Below are positions 6,921-15,141 of a DNA stretch of 16,803 nt, one piece after another. Made by a program: the position numbers and the translations under genes. The notes below the pieces were generated by a model that saw nothing but the letters and a program-made list of their open reading frames with translations, searched no databases and was not told the DNA's origin. The stretch's first letter is position 1, and the number at the start of each line of letters is the position of its first letter. Origin of the DNA: UBA6382 sp963631415 (GTDB taxonomy: Bacteria; Bacteroidota; Bacteroidia; Bacteroidales; Bacteroidaceae); NCBI GenBank assembly GCA_963631415.1, contig CAVGQS010000042.1, positions 1-16,803 on the forward strand, written 5' to 3'.

Positions 6921-6934
6921 TTTGGGGGTTAGGC

Positions 6935-8179
6935 TCACTTCAGCCAATTCAAAAACACGGTGATGATTCCCGTATTGAGCATGTCCACAAACATGGCGCC
7001 TACGATGGGCACTATCAGTAAGGGCTTCACGGAGTAGTAGTATTTGTAGCACACGGCGCTCATATTGGCCATGGCGTTGGGCGTGGCGCCAAGGCCGAAG
7101 CCGCAGATGCCGGCGCACAGCACTGCCGAGTCGTAGTCCTTGCCGAGCAGGGGGAAGGCGAGGAACCACACAAACAAGACCATCAGCACCACCTGGGCGA
7201 ACAGCATCACCACCAGCGGCATGGCGAGGCTCTGCAGCTCCCACAGTTTCAGGCTTATCATTGCCATGCCCAGGAAGACGGACAGGCTGATGTTGCCCAC
7301 GCTCACTATTTTCTCCATCTCCAGATACTTGCGGCAGGGGGTGGCGTCAACAATGACCCTCACGCAGGCTGCCGTGAGCAGTGCTCCGAAATAGGTCGGG
7401 AAGGTTATGCCGGTCTTCTGCAGCAGGTTGCTCACCACCACGCCCAGCGCCATCACAATGAGTATGGCGTAGGTGGCGCGCGCATATTTCTGGAACTCTA
7501 TCTCGCTGCTGCTGAGCCTCTCGGCGCGCCCGGCGGGCGAAGCCTCGTCGCTCTCTATGCCTGCCATGGCGGGGTCAACCTCGGGAGCAGGCTGCTGGGC
7601 AGGTTTCTTCAGGCGCCTGCGTATGAGCTGGGTGGCAAGCGGGCCGCCAACCATCGAACCGGTTATGAGACCAAACGTGGCGCAAGCCATCGTGGCGGTC
7701 AGGGCGCTGTCGAAACCCATGGACTGGAGCAGCGGACTGAAACCGCCTGCCGTGCCGTGGCCGCCGCACATGGGTATGGAACCGGCTGCCATGCCCACCA
7801 AGGGGTCTATGCCAAAGGCCTTGGCGATGCCTACGGGCAGCAGATTCTGCGCAAAGATCAGCACCACCAGCAGAAGGAGCACCATCACCAGCGGCTTGCC
7901 GCCCTTCTTCAGCACCTTGGGATCGGACTGGAAGCCCACCGAGGTGTAGAAAATCAGCATAAACACGTTCTGCAGCGTGGTGTCGAAGTCCATCTGCACG
8001 TCAAACCATGAATAGGCTATCAGCGCCAGTATCGAAAACGCCAGACCGCCAGATACGGGCGAGGGGATGCAGAAGCGCTGCAGCAGCTTCACCTTCTTGG
8101 TCATTATCATTCCTGCCACCAGCGCCAGCGCACCAACGCCAGCCGACTGCAGCATGTCAAGCGAAATAACATTATTCAT
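6935..8179 (-). CDS. gltS: Sodium/glutamate symporter GltS
   Basis: The 414-residue inner-membrane protein matches the GltS (ESS) family, which takes up glutamate with sodium ions. It has two hydrophobic halves. The first reentrant-loop motif appears as CGGHGTAGG near residues 138-146 and its counterpart as GFGLGATPNAMANM near the C-terminal half. SVGFQSDPKVLKKGG and the FCIPSPVSGGL stretch near residue 36 are also typical. A charged linker of about 35 residues (RRRLKKPAQQP onward, about 184-220) separates the halves. I chose the ATG at 8177-8179 over a TTG four codons upstream. It is monocistronic, with a promoter candidate about 110 nt upstream. Confidence 0.95.
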   Translation of the reverse strand: MNNVISLDMLQSAGVGALALVAGMIMTKKVKLLQRFCIPSPVSGGLAFSILALIAYSWFDVQMDFDTTLQNVFMLIFYTSVGFQSDPKVLKKGGKPLVMVLLLLVVLIFAQNLLPVGIAKAFGIDPLVGMAAGSIPMCGGHGTAGGFSPLLQSMGFDSALTATMACATFGLITGSMVGGPLATQLIRRRLKKPAQQPAPEVDPAMAGIESDEASPAGRAERLSSSEIEFQKYARATYAILIVMALGVVVSNLLQKTGITFPTYFGALLTAACVRVIVDATPCRKYLEMEKIVSVGNISLSVFLGMAMISLKLWELQSLAMPLVVMLFAQVVLMVLFVWFLAFPLLGKDYDSAVLCAGICGFGLGATPNAMANMSAVCYKYYYSVKPLLIVPIVGAMFVDMLNTGIITVFLNWLK

Positions 8180-8437
8180 CTTGTATAGCAAAAATCATTG
8201 TGCCGCAATCCGTTTTACGGCCCACAAAAACAGGTCCCCGGACGCGCAACACCCGCCCACGAAGAACCCTCCGTACAAATTTGACGCCAAAAGTAACAAT
8301 AAAAGACAAAAACCCTGCCCCCGCAGCCCCACAAATATCAAGGCCAGCAAACTTTTTCGTCCCCAACATTCTGATTTCCTAATCTCCGCGCGCCTTTCTT
8401 GCACTCTGCATAACAAGGCGCACAGAAGCCACAAAAC
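8180..8437. other. Spacer between gltS and the wzc terminator
   Basis: No gene seen. It contains the gltS leader with a promoter candidate and, to its right, untranslated sequence past the wzc terminator. Open frames here are short, overlap on both strands and lack family features. Confidence 0.6.
8288..8295 (-). promoter_or_regulatory. gltS promoter candidate, -7 box TACTTTTG
   Basis: The minus strand reads TACTTTTG, matching TAnnTTTG. This would give gltS a leader of about 100 nt. No well-spaced -33 TTTG is visible, so the call is moderate. Confidence 0.5.
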
Positions 8438-8478
8438 AAAAAAGCGCCTTCCGGCACCAATGAGGTGCGGGAAGGCGC
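8438..8478 (-). terminator. Intrinsic terminator of the wza-wzc unit
   Basis: A 15-bp stem with one mismatch (8444-8458 with 8464-8478, loop AATGA) is followed on the minus strand by U6 (8443-8438) and more U. It begins 30 nt after the wzc stop and shows that the unit ends here. Confidence 0.92.
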
Positions 8479-8508
8479 ATATATATAATAATGTAGGGGG
8501 GCGGTGTC

Positions 8509-10992
8509 TTAGTGCGGTTTCCGCCTGCCCTTCACGCTGACGACTCTCTTGGCGAGGTTGCCCAGTTTGGAGAGCGGCTTCTTGTGCTTGGTCTCGTAGT
8601 AGCCATAGCCGTAACCATAGCCGTAGCCATATCCATAGCCGTAACCGTAGCCATAGCCGTAGCCGCTGGTGCCGAGGGTGTCGGAGTCGTTGACCACCAC
8701 GTGCATGTTGCGCAGCTTGCCCTCCAGGTAGGTCTTCTCGAGGTCGGGGAGGAAGCGGCGGTCTTCCACGCCCACGCGGATTACGTAGAGCGAGAAGTCT
8801 GACACGCGGTTGACGATGCAGGAGTCTGCCACGTTGACGGTAGGCGTGGTGTCTATCACCACATATTTGTAGCCGTAGTCGGTGCGGAGCTTCTTGACGA
8901 GTTCGTCGAGGCGCTCGTTCAGCAGCAGCTCGGCAGGATTGGGCGGCATCACTCCGCCTGGTATGAAGTCGAGGTCTTCGAGCACGCCGCGGTTGATGAT
9001 GTCGTCAATGTCGCACTGGCCGGCGAGGTAGGTGCTCAGTCCATGGCCCGTGCGGTTCTTGCCCAGCACTTTCGACACTGAGTTTTTGCGTATGTCGGCG
9101 TCGATGAGTATGGTCTTGGCGCCGGTGGTGCTCATCATGTAGGCGAGGTTGCGCGAAATGAAGCTCTTGCCCTGCGAGGGGGTCGACGAAGTGACGGTGA
9201 CGACGCCCTCAGGCAGTATCATGCTGATATTGTAGCGCAAGATGCGGAAGGCCTCCGAGATGACGGAATTGCTGTCGGCCTTGGAGAGCAGCTTGTTGGG
9301 GTTGGAGTCGTCGCGCCACTGCGGTATGTCGCCCACGATGGGTGCCGTCAGTGCGTCTTCTATGTCCTTGCGTCCGCGCACCGACTTGTTGATGTTGATG
9401 AGCAGCCAGAGTATGCCGGCAGGTATCAGCATGCCCAGCACGAAGGCTATGAGCAGGATGCGGCCGGTGTGGGGGGTGACGGGCAGCCCTGAGCCGTAGG
9501 GATATTCCACTATGCGCACGTTGGCCTCGTTGATGGCGAGCTGCAGTGCGGTCTCCTCGCGCTTGTTGAGGAGGTAGGTGTAGAGGGTCTCCTTTATCTT
9601 CTGCTGGCGCGTGATGTCGAGGGTCTTTATCTCAGACTGCGGCGCGTTGGTCATGGCGGAGCGCAGCTGGTTGTCTGACTGGCGCGCCTTGTTGACCTGT
9701 ATCTTGATGGCGTCTACGTAGCTGTCTATGCCGGCGCAGATATTGGCGCGCATGGCGGTCAGCACGCGGTCGCGCTCCATGATGGCGTTAGACGTGGGCG
9801 ACGAGTTGGCGAGCAGGTTGTTGCGCTCCACCATCAGGGTGTTGAACTCGTTGATTTGCTGCTCTATGCTGGTGTTGCCCAGGGCGCCGAGCACGGGGAT
9901 GAGCTTGCCCTCAGAGGCGGCGTGGGCGTAGATGAAGTCGCGCAGCGAGGTCACCACGGCGTAGCGCGACTCGAGCTGCAGCAACGCCTGGTGGGAGGTG
10001 GAGCTCTCCGAGAGGTAGTTGGTGACGTTGAGGTTGAAGTCGAGCATGTTGCTCTGCTGCTTGAAGTCCACCAGCTCCTTCTCCACGTCGCTCAGCTGCT
10101 TGCCGATGAGATCTATGCGCTCGTCGATGAACTTGGCGGTGTTGAGCGCCACGGTGTTCTTGGCCTCCACGATGTCGGTCTTGTAGGCGTCGAGCAGCGC
10201 GGTGAGAATCTTGTGTGCGCGGCTGTTGTTCTTGTCCTGACACACTATGGTGATGAGGTTGGCGTCCTTGTTGTTCTCGCTCGCCCCGATGCGGCTGCGG
10301 AAGTAGTTGACCGCCAGTTCGCGCGGCGCCCTTACGATGTGTATGGTCTTGTGGTTGAAGCGCGGCAGGTATTTGGTCTTGTTGAGCACCATCACGCCGC
10401 CGGGCGTCATGACGGGCTCGCCAAACGCCACGGTTTTCTGGAAGCCGGTCTTGTGGCCGTTGAGCTCCACGTTGCTCACCTTGACCTTGCCGCCGCTTAT
10501 CTCGGCGTCGAGGGTGAGGGCGCGGTCGTTGTTGTCGAGGAACTGCGCCACGATGGGGGTTTCGTCAAACAGGGTGACGGGGGTGAGGTTACGGGTGGTG
10601 GAGTACGAGATGTTGAGGTTCAGCTTGTCTACCACCACCTCCATCAGCCGCCTGGAGGTGAGTATGAAGATTTCGTCCTTCAGGTTGTCGGTGGTCTGTA
10701 TGCCGCTTATGTCCTGCAGGGTGCTGAAGGTCCTCGACCGCGAGTTGCGCGAGTCGCTATCCTTGATGAGTATGGTGGCCTGCTGGCTGTAGGTGCGCGG
10801 CTGGCGCTTGGTGAAGAGGTACGCCAGGCCCATGCAGACAATCACGCTGAGCAAGAACCAGCGCCATTGTTTGCGCACCACGTAGAAGCAGGTCAGGACG
10901 GTGGCCAAGACGTTGGAGGCCTGTTCTTCGTCCTGCTTCTTGGTGCTGTTATATGCGTCGTTGGGGGTGGGTTTAGCTGTTGAGATAGGCAT
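8509..10992 (-). CDS. Wzc-like polysaccharide co-polymerase / BY-tyrosine kinase
   Basis: This 827-residue inner-membrane protein joins a Wzz chain-length domain to a bacterial tyrosine autokinase. A first membrane helix is near residues 46-62 (FLLSVIVCMGLAYLF), followed by a long periplasmic part with coiled-coil stretches (about 270-480) and a second helix near 530-550 (ILLIAFVLGMLIPAGILWLL). In the cytoplasm come Walker A TPSQGKS (604-610), Walker A' ILIDADIRK (628-636), PPNPAELL (683-690) and Walker B YVVIDTTP (710-717). The usual tail tyrosine cluster is an uninterrupted Gly-Tyr run (777-799) followed by a basic end. Such proteins control capsule or exopolysaccharide length and export with a Wza partner through cycles of tail phosphorylation. 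The wza-like gene lies 13 nt upstream. No glycosyltransferase or polymerase genes are adjacent. Confidence 0.95.
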   Translation of the reverse strand: MPISTAKPTPNDAYNSTKKQDEEQASNVLATVLTCFYVVRKQWRWFLLSVIVCMGLAYLFTKRQPRTYSQQATILIKDSDSRNSRSRTFSTLQDISGIQTTDNLKDEIFILTSRRLMEVVVDKLNLNISYSTTRNLTPVTLFDETPIVAQFLDNNDRALTLDAEISGGKVKVSNVELNGHKTGFQKTVAFGEPVMTPGGVMVLNKTKYLPRFNHKTIHIVRAPRELAVNYFRSRIGASENNKDANLITIVCQDKNNSRAHKILTALLDAYKTDIVEAKNTVALNTAKFIDERIDLIGKQLSDVEKELVDFKQQSNMLDFNLNVTNYLSESSTSHQALLQLESRYAVVTSLRDFIYAHAASEGKLIPVLGALGNTSIEQQINEFNTLMVERNNLLANSSPTSNAIMERDRVLTAMRANICAGIDSYVDAIKIQVNKARQSDNQLRSAMTNAPQSEIKTLDITRQQKIKETLYTYLLNKREETALQLAINEANVRIVEYPYGSGLPVTPHTGRILLIAFVLGMLIPAGILWLLININKSVRGRKDIEDALTAPIVGDIPQWRDDSNPNKLLSKADSNSVISEAFRILRYNISMILPEGVVTVTSSTPSQGKSFISRNLAYMMSTTGAKTILIDADIRKNSVSKVLGKNRTGHGLSTYLAGQCDIDDIINRGVLEDLDFIPGGVMPPNPAELLLNERLDELVKKLRTDYGYKYVVIDTTPTVNVADSCIVNRVSDFSLYVIRVGVEDRRFLPDLEKTYLEGKLRNMHVVVNDSDTLGTSGYGYGYGYGYGYGYGYGYGYGYYETKHKKPLSKLGNLAKRVVSVKGRRKPH
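8596..8664 (-). repeat. In-frame (Gly-Tyr)11-Tyr coding repeat in wzc
   Basis: Twenty-three codons encode eleven Gly-Tyr pairs plus one more Tyr, twelve tyrosines in all. Codons alternate between TAC and TAT and among GGC, GGT and GGA, so the DNA is not a perfect 6-bp repeat. That argues for protein-level selection rather than recent slippage. Confidence 0.95.
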
Positions 10993-11005
10993 AGGGGTGT
11001 GGGGT

Positions 11006-11809
11006 TTAGTTGGTTAGGGCGATGATGAGCGAGATGACGGAGGCTACCATGCTCACCAGCGTGCCCGTCACGGTGAGGTAGGTGTAGGAGGTGCTTCCCT
11101 TGACCTTTACTGACTTGTTGCCCTCCACGATGACGAGGTCGTTCTGCTGCATGTAGTAGGCTGGCGATTCAAACACCGACTTGGGGTCGGTCAGGTCCAC
11201 CTTGTAGGTGGTGCGCTTGCCGTTCTCCTCTCTGAGCACCAGTATGTTGGTGCGTATGGCGCTGTTGTTGAGGTCGCCGGCGCGGCCCAGTGCCTCGAGC
11301 AGGGTCAGTCGCTGGCCGGTGTAGCTCTGCGTGCCGGGGTTCTTCACGTCGCCCAGCACGGTTATCTTGAAGCTCATGATTTTGGTCGACACCTGCACGT
11401 CCTTCACGTCCTGGCGCAGCCTCTCCTGCAGCTGTGCAGAGAGCTGCTCGGGGGTGAGGCCGGCTGCCTTTATCTTGCCCACCACGGGAAACTCGATGGT
11501 GCCGTCCTGGTATACGTAGAAGTAGCACACGCCCGACGTGGTGATGCTCTGCGACGACGCGTTGACGGAGCTGCCCGAGCCCACCAGCACGTTGTTGTTG
11601 TATTGGTCAAGCAGCGCCTTGTCGCGCGACGTGATGGTGATGGCGAGCTGGTCGTCGCTCTGTATCAGCAGCTGGAAGTTCTTGTTGATGCCCACAGAAT
11701 TGTGGTAGAGGGTGTCCACGCCCTGGAGGTATATCATCTCCTTGTTGCTTACGCACGAGGTCATAAACGCGGTGGCAGCCAGAAATATTAAGAGTATCGC
11801 CTTTTTCAT
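11006..11809 (-). CDS. Wza-like polysaccharide export lipoprotein
   Basis: The 267-residue product belongs to the polysaccharide biosynthesis/export (Poly_export, SLBB) family, outer-membrane channels that pair with Wzc. A lipoprotein signal is clear: MKKAILLIFLAATAF, then lipobox MTSC with the acceptor Cys at 19. The export domain covers roughly residues 45-140 (including DGTIEFPVVGKIKAAGLTPEQ), and an SLBB-type domain follows (VTVLGDVKNPGTQSYTG, then LTLLEALGRAGDL). The C terminus is a hydrophobic helix (LVSMVASVISLIIALTN), as in other Bacteroidota members. The start is ATG at 11807-11809. It is the first gene of the wza-wzc pair, with a good promoter about 40 nt upstream. A fixed symbol such as wza is not assigned because many paralogues exist. 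Confidence 0.93.
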   Translation of the reverse strand: MKKAILLIFLAATAFMTSCVSNKEMIYLQGVDTLYHNSVGINKNFQLLIQSDDQLAITITSRDKALLDQYNNNVLVGSGSSVNASSQSITTSGVCYFYVYQDGTIEFPVVGKIKAAGLTPEQLSAQLQERLRQDVKDVQVSTKIMSFKITVLGDVKNPGTQSYTGQRLTLLEALGRAGDLNNSAIRTNILVLREENGKRTTYKVDLTDPKSVFESPAYYMQQNDLVIVEGNKSVKVKGSTSYTYLTVTGTLVSMVASVISLIIALTN

Positions 11810-11850
11810 TGCTCTACTGAGGTGTTGTTAGGTTATAGTTATAGATTTCG

Positions 11851-11858
11851 CAAAATTA
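11851..11858 (-). promoter_or_regulatory. wza-wzc promoter -7 box TAATTTTG
   Basis: The minus strand reads TAATTTTG, an exact TAnnTTTG match, in an A/T-rich stretch 42-49 nt before the export lipoprotein start. The -33 element is not clear. Confidence 0.65.
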
Positions 11859-11993
11859 GTAAATCTTTTTCAATTATGAGAGCATTTGCCGCCAAAGATG
11901 AGGCGAAAGGCTGAGGAATTATCGGGGGCGGGCGGGCTGCGGGGAGGGCAGCGCGCGTTGCGCTTGGCAGAGTTGGCGAATCGGGCTACAAAG

Positions 11994-12030
11994 AATCCCC
12001 CGGCTTCACGGTGCGTGGAGCCGGGGGATT
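11994..12030 (-). terminator. Long hairpin downstream of hppA
   Basis: A 16-bp stem with one G-U pair (11994-12009 with 12015-12030, loop GGTGC) lies about 80 nt past the hppA stop. On the minus strand it is followed by UUCUUUGU, a short imperfect U-rich tract, so it is a likely hppA terminator. It also insulates the downstream wza promoter. Confidence 0.7.
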
Positions 12031-12108
12031 GAGAGGGGTTTATCTGTGCGGTGGCGGGCCTTGCGGGACTGTGCCCTGAGGGCGTTGCCGCCGCGCTGTG
12101 TATTGCTG

Positions 12109-14292
12109 TTAGATGAAGGCTACGGTGAGACCTGCCATCACGATGCTCACCATCGACATCAGCTTGATGAGGATGTTGAGCGACGGGCCGGACGTATCCT
12201 TGAACGGGTCGCCCACGGTGTCGCCCACTATGGTGGCCTTGTGGCACTCAGAGCCCTTGCCTCCGAAGTTGCCCTCTTCTACCATCTTCTTGGCATTGTC
12301 CCAGGCACCGCCCGCGTTGCTCATGAAGATGGCGAGGGTGAAGCCAGCGGCAAGACCGCCAACGAGCAGACCGAGCACACCGGCTACGCCGAGCACCAGA
12401 CCTACTATAATAGGAATAATGATGGCCAGGAGCGACGGGAAGATCATCTCGCGCTGTGCCGAGCGAGTGGAGATCTCCACGCAGCGGCCGTAGTCGGGAG
12501 TGGCCTTGCCCTCAAGGATACCCTTGATCTCGCGGAACTGGCGGCGTACTTCCTGCACCATGTCCTCAGCGGCGCGGCCTACGGCACCCATGGTGATACC
12601 GCTGAAGAGGAACGCTGCCATAGCGCCGAGGAACACACCCACAATCACCTTCGGGTTCATCAGGTTGATCTGGAAGTAGTCCATGAAGGAGGGAATGTCC
12701 TGAATGTTGCTGAACACCTCTGCCATGTGGGCGTTGCCAGCATCAGCCAGGCGCTGGATGGCCACCTTGATTTCCTCAATATAGGAAGCCAGGAGGGCGA
12801 GAGCGGTGAGGGCAGCCGAACCGATGGCGAAGCCCTTGCCGGTGGCGGCGGTGGTGTTGCCCAGTGCGTCGAGGGCGTCGGTGCGCTTGCGCACTTCTTC
12901 GCCCAGTTCGCTCATCTCAGCGTTGCCGCCGGCGTTGTCGGCGATGGGGCCGTAGGCGTCGGTGGCGAGGGTGATGCCCAGGGTAGAGAGCATGCCGACA
13001 GCGGCGATGCCCACACCATAGAGACCCATAGAGAGGCTCTGGGCGGTCATCTCAAGCTCAAAGCCGTTGGCGCAGAGGTAGCTGAGCATGATGGCTACGG
13101 AGATGGTCACTACCGGAATCATGGTAGAGATCATGCCGGTGCCCACACCCTTGATGATGACGGTGGCGGCGCCGGTGGTCGAAGCCTCAGAAATCTTCTG
13201 GGTGGGCTTGTAGGAGTGAGAGGTGTAGTATTCGGTAGCCTGGCCGATGATAACGCCGGCGAGCAGACCCGTGATTACAGAGAACGAAAGGCCAAGCCAG
13301 TTGTCTATCTGGAGCAGGTAGAGGATGACGAAGGTGGCTATGGCGATGAGGCCGGCGCTCACGTTGGTGCCCACGCCCAGCGAGCGGAGCAGCTGCTTCA
13401 TGGTAGCGCCTTCCTTTGTGCGCACGAGGAAAATGCCGAAGAGCGACAGGAAGATGCCCACGGCGGCGATGATCATCGGCGCGATGACCGACTTGATCTG
13501 CATAGCCTCGTTGGCCACAAAGGCAGTGGCGCCCAGGGCAGCGGTAGACAGGATGGAGCCGCAGTAGCTCTCGTAGAGGTCAGCGCCCATACCGGCCACG
13601 TCGCCCACGTTGTCGCCCACGTTGTCGGCGATGGTGGCGGGGTTGCGGGGGTCGTCCTCAGGGATGTCGGCCTCTACCTTACCCACGATGTCGGCGCCCA
13701 CGTCGGCAGCCTTGGTGTAGATACCGCCGCCCACACGGGCAAACAGCGCCTGGGTCGAAGCACCCATACCGAAGGTCAGCATGGTGGTGGTGATGGTCAC
13801 GAGGCTGTCAATGCCCGCTGCGTTGAGGATGAGGTACCACACTGCAATGTCAAGCAGACCAAGACCCACAACGGTCAGACCCATCACGGCACCAGAGCGG
13901 AACGCGATGCGCAGACCAGCGTCGAGGCTGTTGCGGGCAGCGTTGGCTGTGCGGGCCGATGCGTAGGTGGCTGTCTTCATGCCGAAGAAACCTGCCAAGC
14001 CAGAGAACAAACCGCCAGTGAGGAACGCAAACGGCACCCAGGGGTTCTGCATCTGGAAACCATAGGCCATTACGGCAAAGATAGCGGCAAGCACCACGAA
14101 CACGATGGCCACCACCTTATACTGCTGCTTGAGGTAGGCCATGGCACCCTTGCGGACGTGCTCCGCGATTTCGCGCATACGGGGCGTACCCTCGTCTGCC
14201 TTCTTCATTTGCTTGAAGAAATAGAAGGCTGTACCCAAAGCTACCAAAGACGCAATGGGGACAAGCCAGAATACGTTAAGTATTTTTTCCAT
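12109..14292 (-). CDS. hppA: K+-dependent membrane pyrophosphatase (ion pump) HppA
   Basis: The 727-residue membrane protein is a pyrophosphate-energised ion pump that couples hydrolysis of pyrophosphate to export of Na+ and/or H+. About 16 hydrophobic segments are present. Catalytic signatures are DVGADIVGKVE at 197-207, DDPRNP at 213-218 and DNVGDNVGD at 223-231. Later come GPIADNAGGNAEM and, near the C terminus, SNAGGAWDNAKK and GDTVGDPFKDTSGPS. The NTTAATGKG segment has Ala where K+-independent enzymes have Lys, which marks the K+-dependent class; Bacteroidota members of that class are often Na+ pumps. The ion is not decided by what I checked. The start is ATG at 14290-14292. It is a single-gene unit with its own promoter and terminator. 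Confidence 0.97.
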   Translation of the reverse strand: MEKILNVFWLVPIASLVALGTAFYFFKQMKKADEGTPRMREIAEHVRKGAMAYLKQQYKVVAIVFVVLAAIFAVMAYGFQMQNPWVPFAFLTGGLFSGLAGFFGMKTATYASARTANAARNSLDAGLRIAFRSGAVMGLTVVGLGLLDIAVWYLILNAAGIDSLVTITTTMLTFGMGASTQALFARVGGGIYTKAADVGADIVGKVEADIPEDDPRNPATIADNVGDNVGDVAGMGADLYESYCGSILSTAALGATAFVANEAMQIKSVIAPMIIAAVGIFLSLFGIFLVRTKEGATMKQLLRSLGVGTNVSAGLIAIATFVILYLLQIDNWLGLSFSVITGLLAGVIIGQATEYYTSHSYKPTQKISEASTTGAATVIIKGVGTGMISTMIPVVTISVAIMLSYLCANGFELEMTAQSLSMGLYGVGIAAVGMLSTLGITLATDAYGPIADNAGGNAEMSELGEEVRKRTDALDALGNTTAATGKGFAIGSAALTALALLASYIEEIKVAIQRLADAGNAHMAEVFSNIQDIPSFMDYFQINLMNPKVIVGVFLGAMAAFLFSGITMGAVGRAAEDMVQEVRRQFREIKGILEGKATPDYGRCVEISTRSAQREMIFPSLLAIIIPIIVGLVLGVAGVLGLLVGGLAAGFTLAIFMSNAGGAWDNAKKMVEEGNFGGKGSECHKATIVGDTVGDPFKDTSGPSLNILIKLMSMVSIVMAGLTVAFI

Positions 14293-14320
14293 TTGTGTAA
14301 TAAAAAATTTTTGTGAGTTA

Positions 14321-14328
14321 CAAATTTA
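14321..14328 (-). promoter_or_regulatory. hppA promoter -7 box TAAATTTG
   Basis: The minus strand reads TAAATTTG (TAnnTTTG) 29-36 nt before the hppA start codon, in A/T-rich sequence. The -33 box is uncertain. Confidence 0.65.
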
Positions 14329-14590
14329 GTGTTATTTAACGGGAAAATCCCCCTCAAAACCTGCAAAATTGCACCCTACGCGTTAAAATTCTTCCGAAAT
14401 GTCGCATTTCCGCCCCAAAACCTGTCACAAACGTCACCACAACCCCAAAAAAACTGCACAACGCGCACAAAGGCTTCATAGCATTGAAAAAACAAAAACC
14501 ACGAATCTCGCGAATCTCACGAATAAGGACTTCCCACAACACACAACACAAAACATAACACACAAAACATAACACACAAAACATTTTTAA

Positions 14591-14646
14591 CGAACACGAA
14601 TTCCACGAATCGCACGAATATTGTTTCCGCAAACGGAAACGTGGGG
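14591..14646 (+). repeat. Hairpin-bearing repeat, copy 1 (inverted with 15037-15093)
   Basis: It begins CGAACACGAATT and ends CGGAAACGTGGGG, with the hairpin GTTTCCG/CGGAAAC. The minus strand at 15037-15093 carries the same element with about six changes. Both stem arms are unchanged and the loop differs. Confidence 0.8.
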
Positions 14647-14866
14647 ACGGCTGGCAGTGTACAAAAACCGGACGCAGGACTCGCTCTAACTCACTGAAAC
14701 TCACCGAAAAATTCGTGGTATTCGTGCGATTCGTGTTCGTTTTTTGTTCTCCGCGCCCCGGGCATTGCCGCAAACCTCAAAACGGCATGACGCGCCTATA
14801 CAATAAGGTATCGCGCGCGTACATATATATAATAAGGTATCGTACGGACCGCCCGCCCCTCTAATC

Positions 14867-14895
14867 TTGTCCCGAATTTTCGAATGTTCGAAAGG
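14867..14895 (-). repeat. 29-bp dispersed element, copy 2
   Basis: Read on the minus strand, it matches 5195-5223 at 26 of 29 bases. In this copy the centre forms the palindrome TTTCGAATGTTCGAAA. Confidence 0.7.
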
Positions 14896-14916
14896 CTCAG
14901 GGCATTGGGAAAAAGA

Positions 14917-15034
14917 AACCGCGAATCCAGCGAATCTCACGAATTTTTTGAACAAACCACGGACCTCACAGATTAACACGGATTTTTCTGTGAGTTCTGT
15001 GCTTTCTGTGTTCGTTTTTCTATGCCGTTAGCCT
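14917..15034 (+). repeat. 118-bp direct repeat, copy 1
   Basis: Identical over 118 bp to 16619-16736 (offset 1702). It contains 9-bp-period CGAAT units at its left, a 7-bp hairpin CTCACAG/CTGTGAG (14965-14971 with 14988-14994), then three CTGTG units also 9 bp apart. It lies just past the end of the AAA ATPase gene. Confidence 0.95.
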
Positions 15035-15036
15035 TC

Positions 15037-15093
15037 CCCCACGTTTCCGCCCTGCGGAAACAATATTCGTGCACTTTGTGTAATTCGTGTTCG
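15037..15093 (-). repeat. Hairpin-bearing repeat, copy 2
   Basis: Reverse-orientation partner of 14591-14646, with the same GTTTCCG/CGGAAAC stem and a changed loop. It directly adjoins the 118-bp repeat. Confidence 0.8.
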
Positions 15094-15141
15094 TTTTTTG
15101 TTCTCCGCGACCAACTAACGCAAAACGCAAAACGCAAAACA

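Larger units (their letters stand above)
6478..6934. other. Gene-free repeat-containing spacer before gltS end
   Basis: No supportable gene. An open frame of about 60 codons on the plus strand (6588-6776) has no recognisable family and overlaps repeat arms. The stretch holds an imperfect inverted repeat (6680-6704 with 6823-6847, 23 of 25 bases), a 21-bp-phased AAGTCC-type array (6802-6850) and the second 51-bp repeat (6870-6920). Confidence 0.6.
14329..15141. other. Gene-free mosaic of short repeats
   Basis: About 800 bp with no supportable gene; open frames here translate the repeats. Clusters of CGAAT-headed units with a 9-bp period occur near 14502-14525, 14599-14625, 14711-14740, 14921-14948 and 15064-15092, in both orientations. 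Also present: a 14-bp tandem repeat (ACATAACACACAAA, 14553-14584), a repeated AATAAGGTATCG (14802 and 14831), a palindrome TTTCGAA-TG-TTCGAAA (14878-14893), the 29-bp element (14867-14895), the first 118-bp repeat (14917-15034) and three ACGCAAA units (15118-15138) next to the ATPase stop. Confidence 0.75.

Noticed and set aside
9856..10983. 375-codon plus-strand frame opposite wzc
   Set aside because: It lies fully within the periplasmic and first-helix part of wzc on the other strand; low-complexity Val/Glu/Leu content and no family match.
12046..14316. 756-codon plus-strand frame opposite hppA
   Set aside because: It is longer than hppA, but it is Gly/His/Glu-rich with no recognisable domain, while hppA carries all pyrophosphatase signatures.
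14354..14979. Small minus-strand ORFs in the repeat mosaic
   Set aside because: The translations are repeats of Ile-Arg-Glu or Cys-rich runs produced by the 9-bp and 14-bp DNA repeats.
14480..15110. CRISPR array
   Set aside because: Units are about 9 bp with no unique 30-bp spacers, and no cas genes are present.
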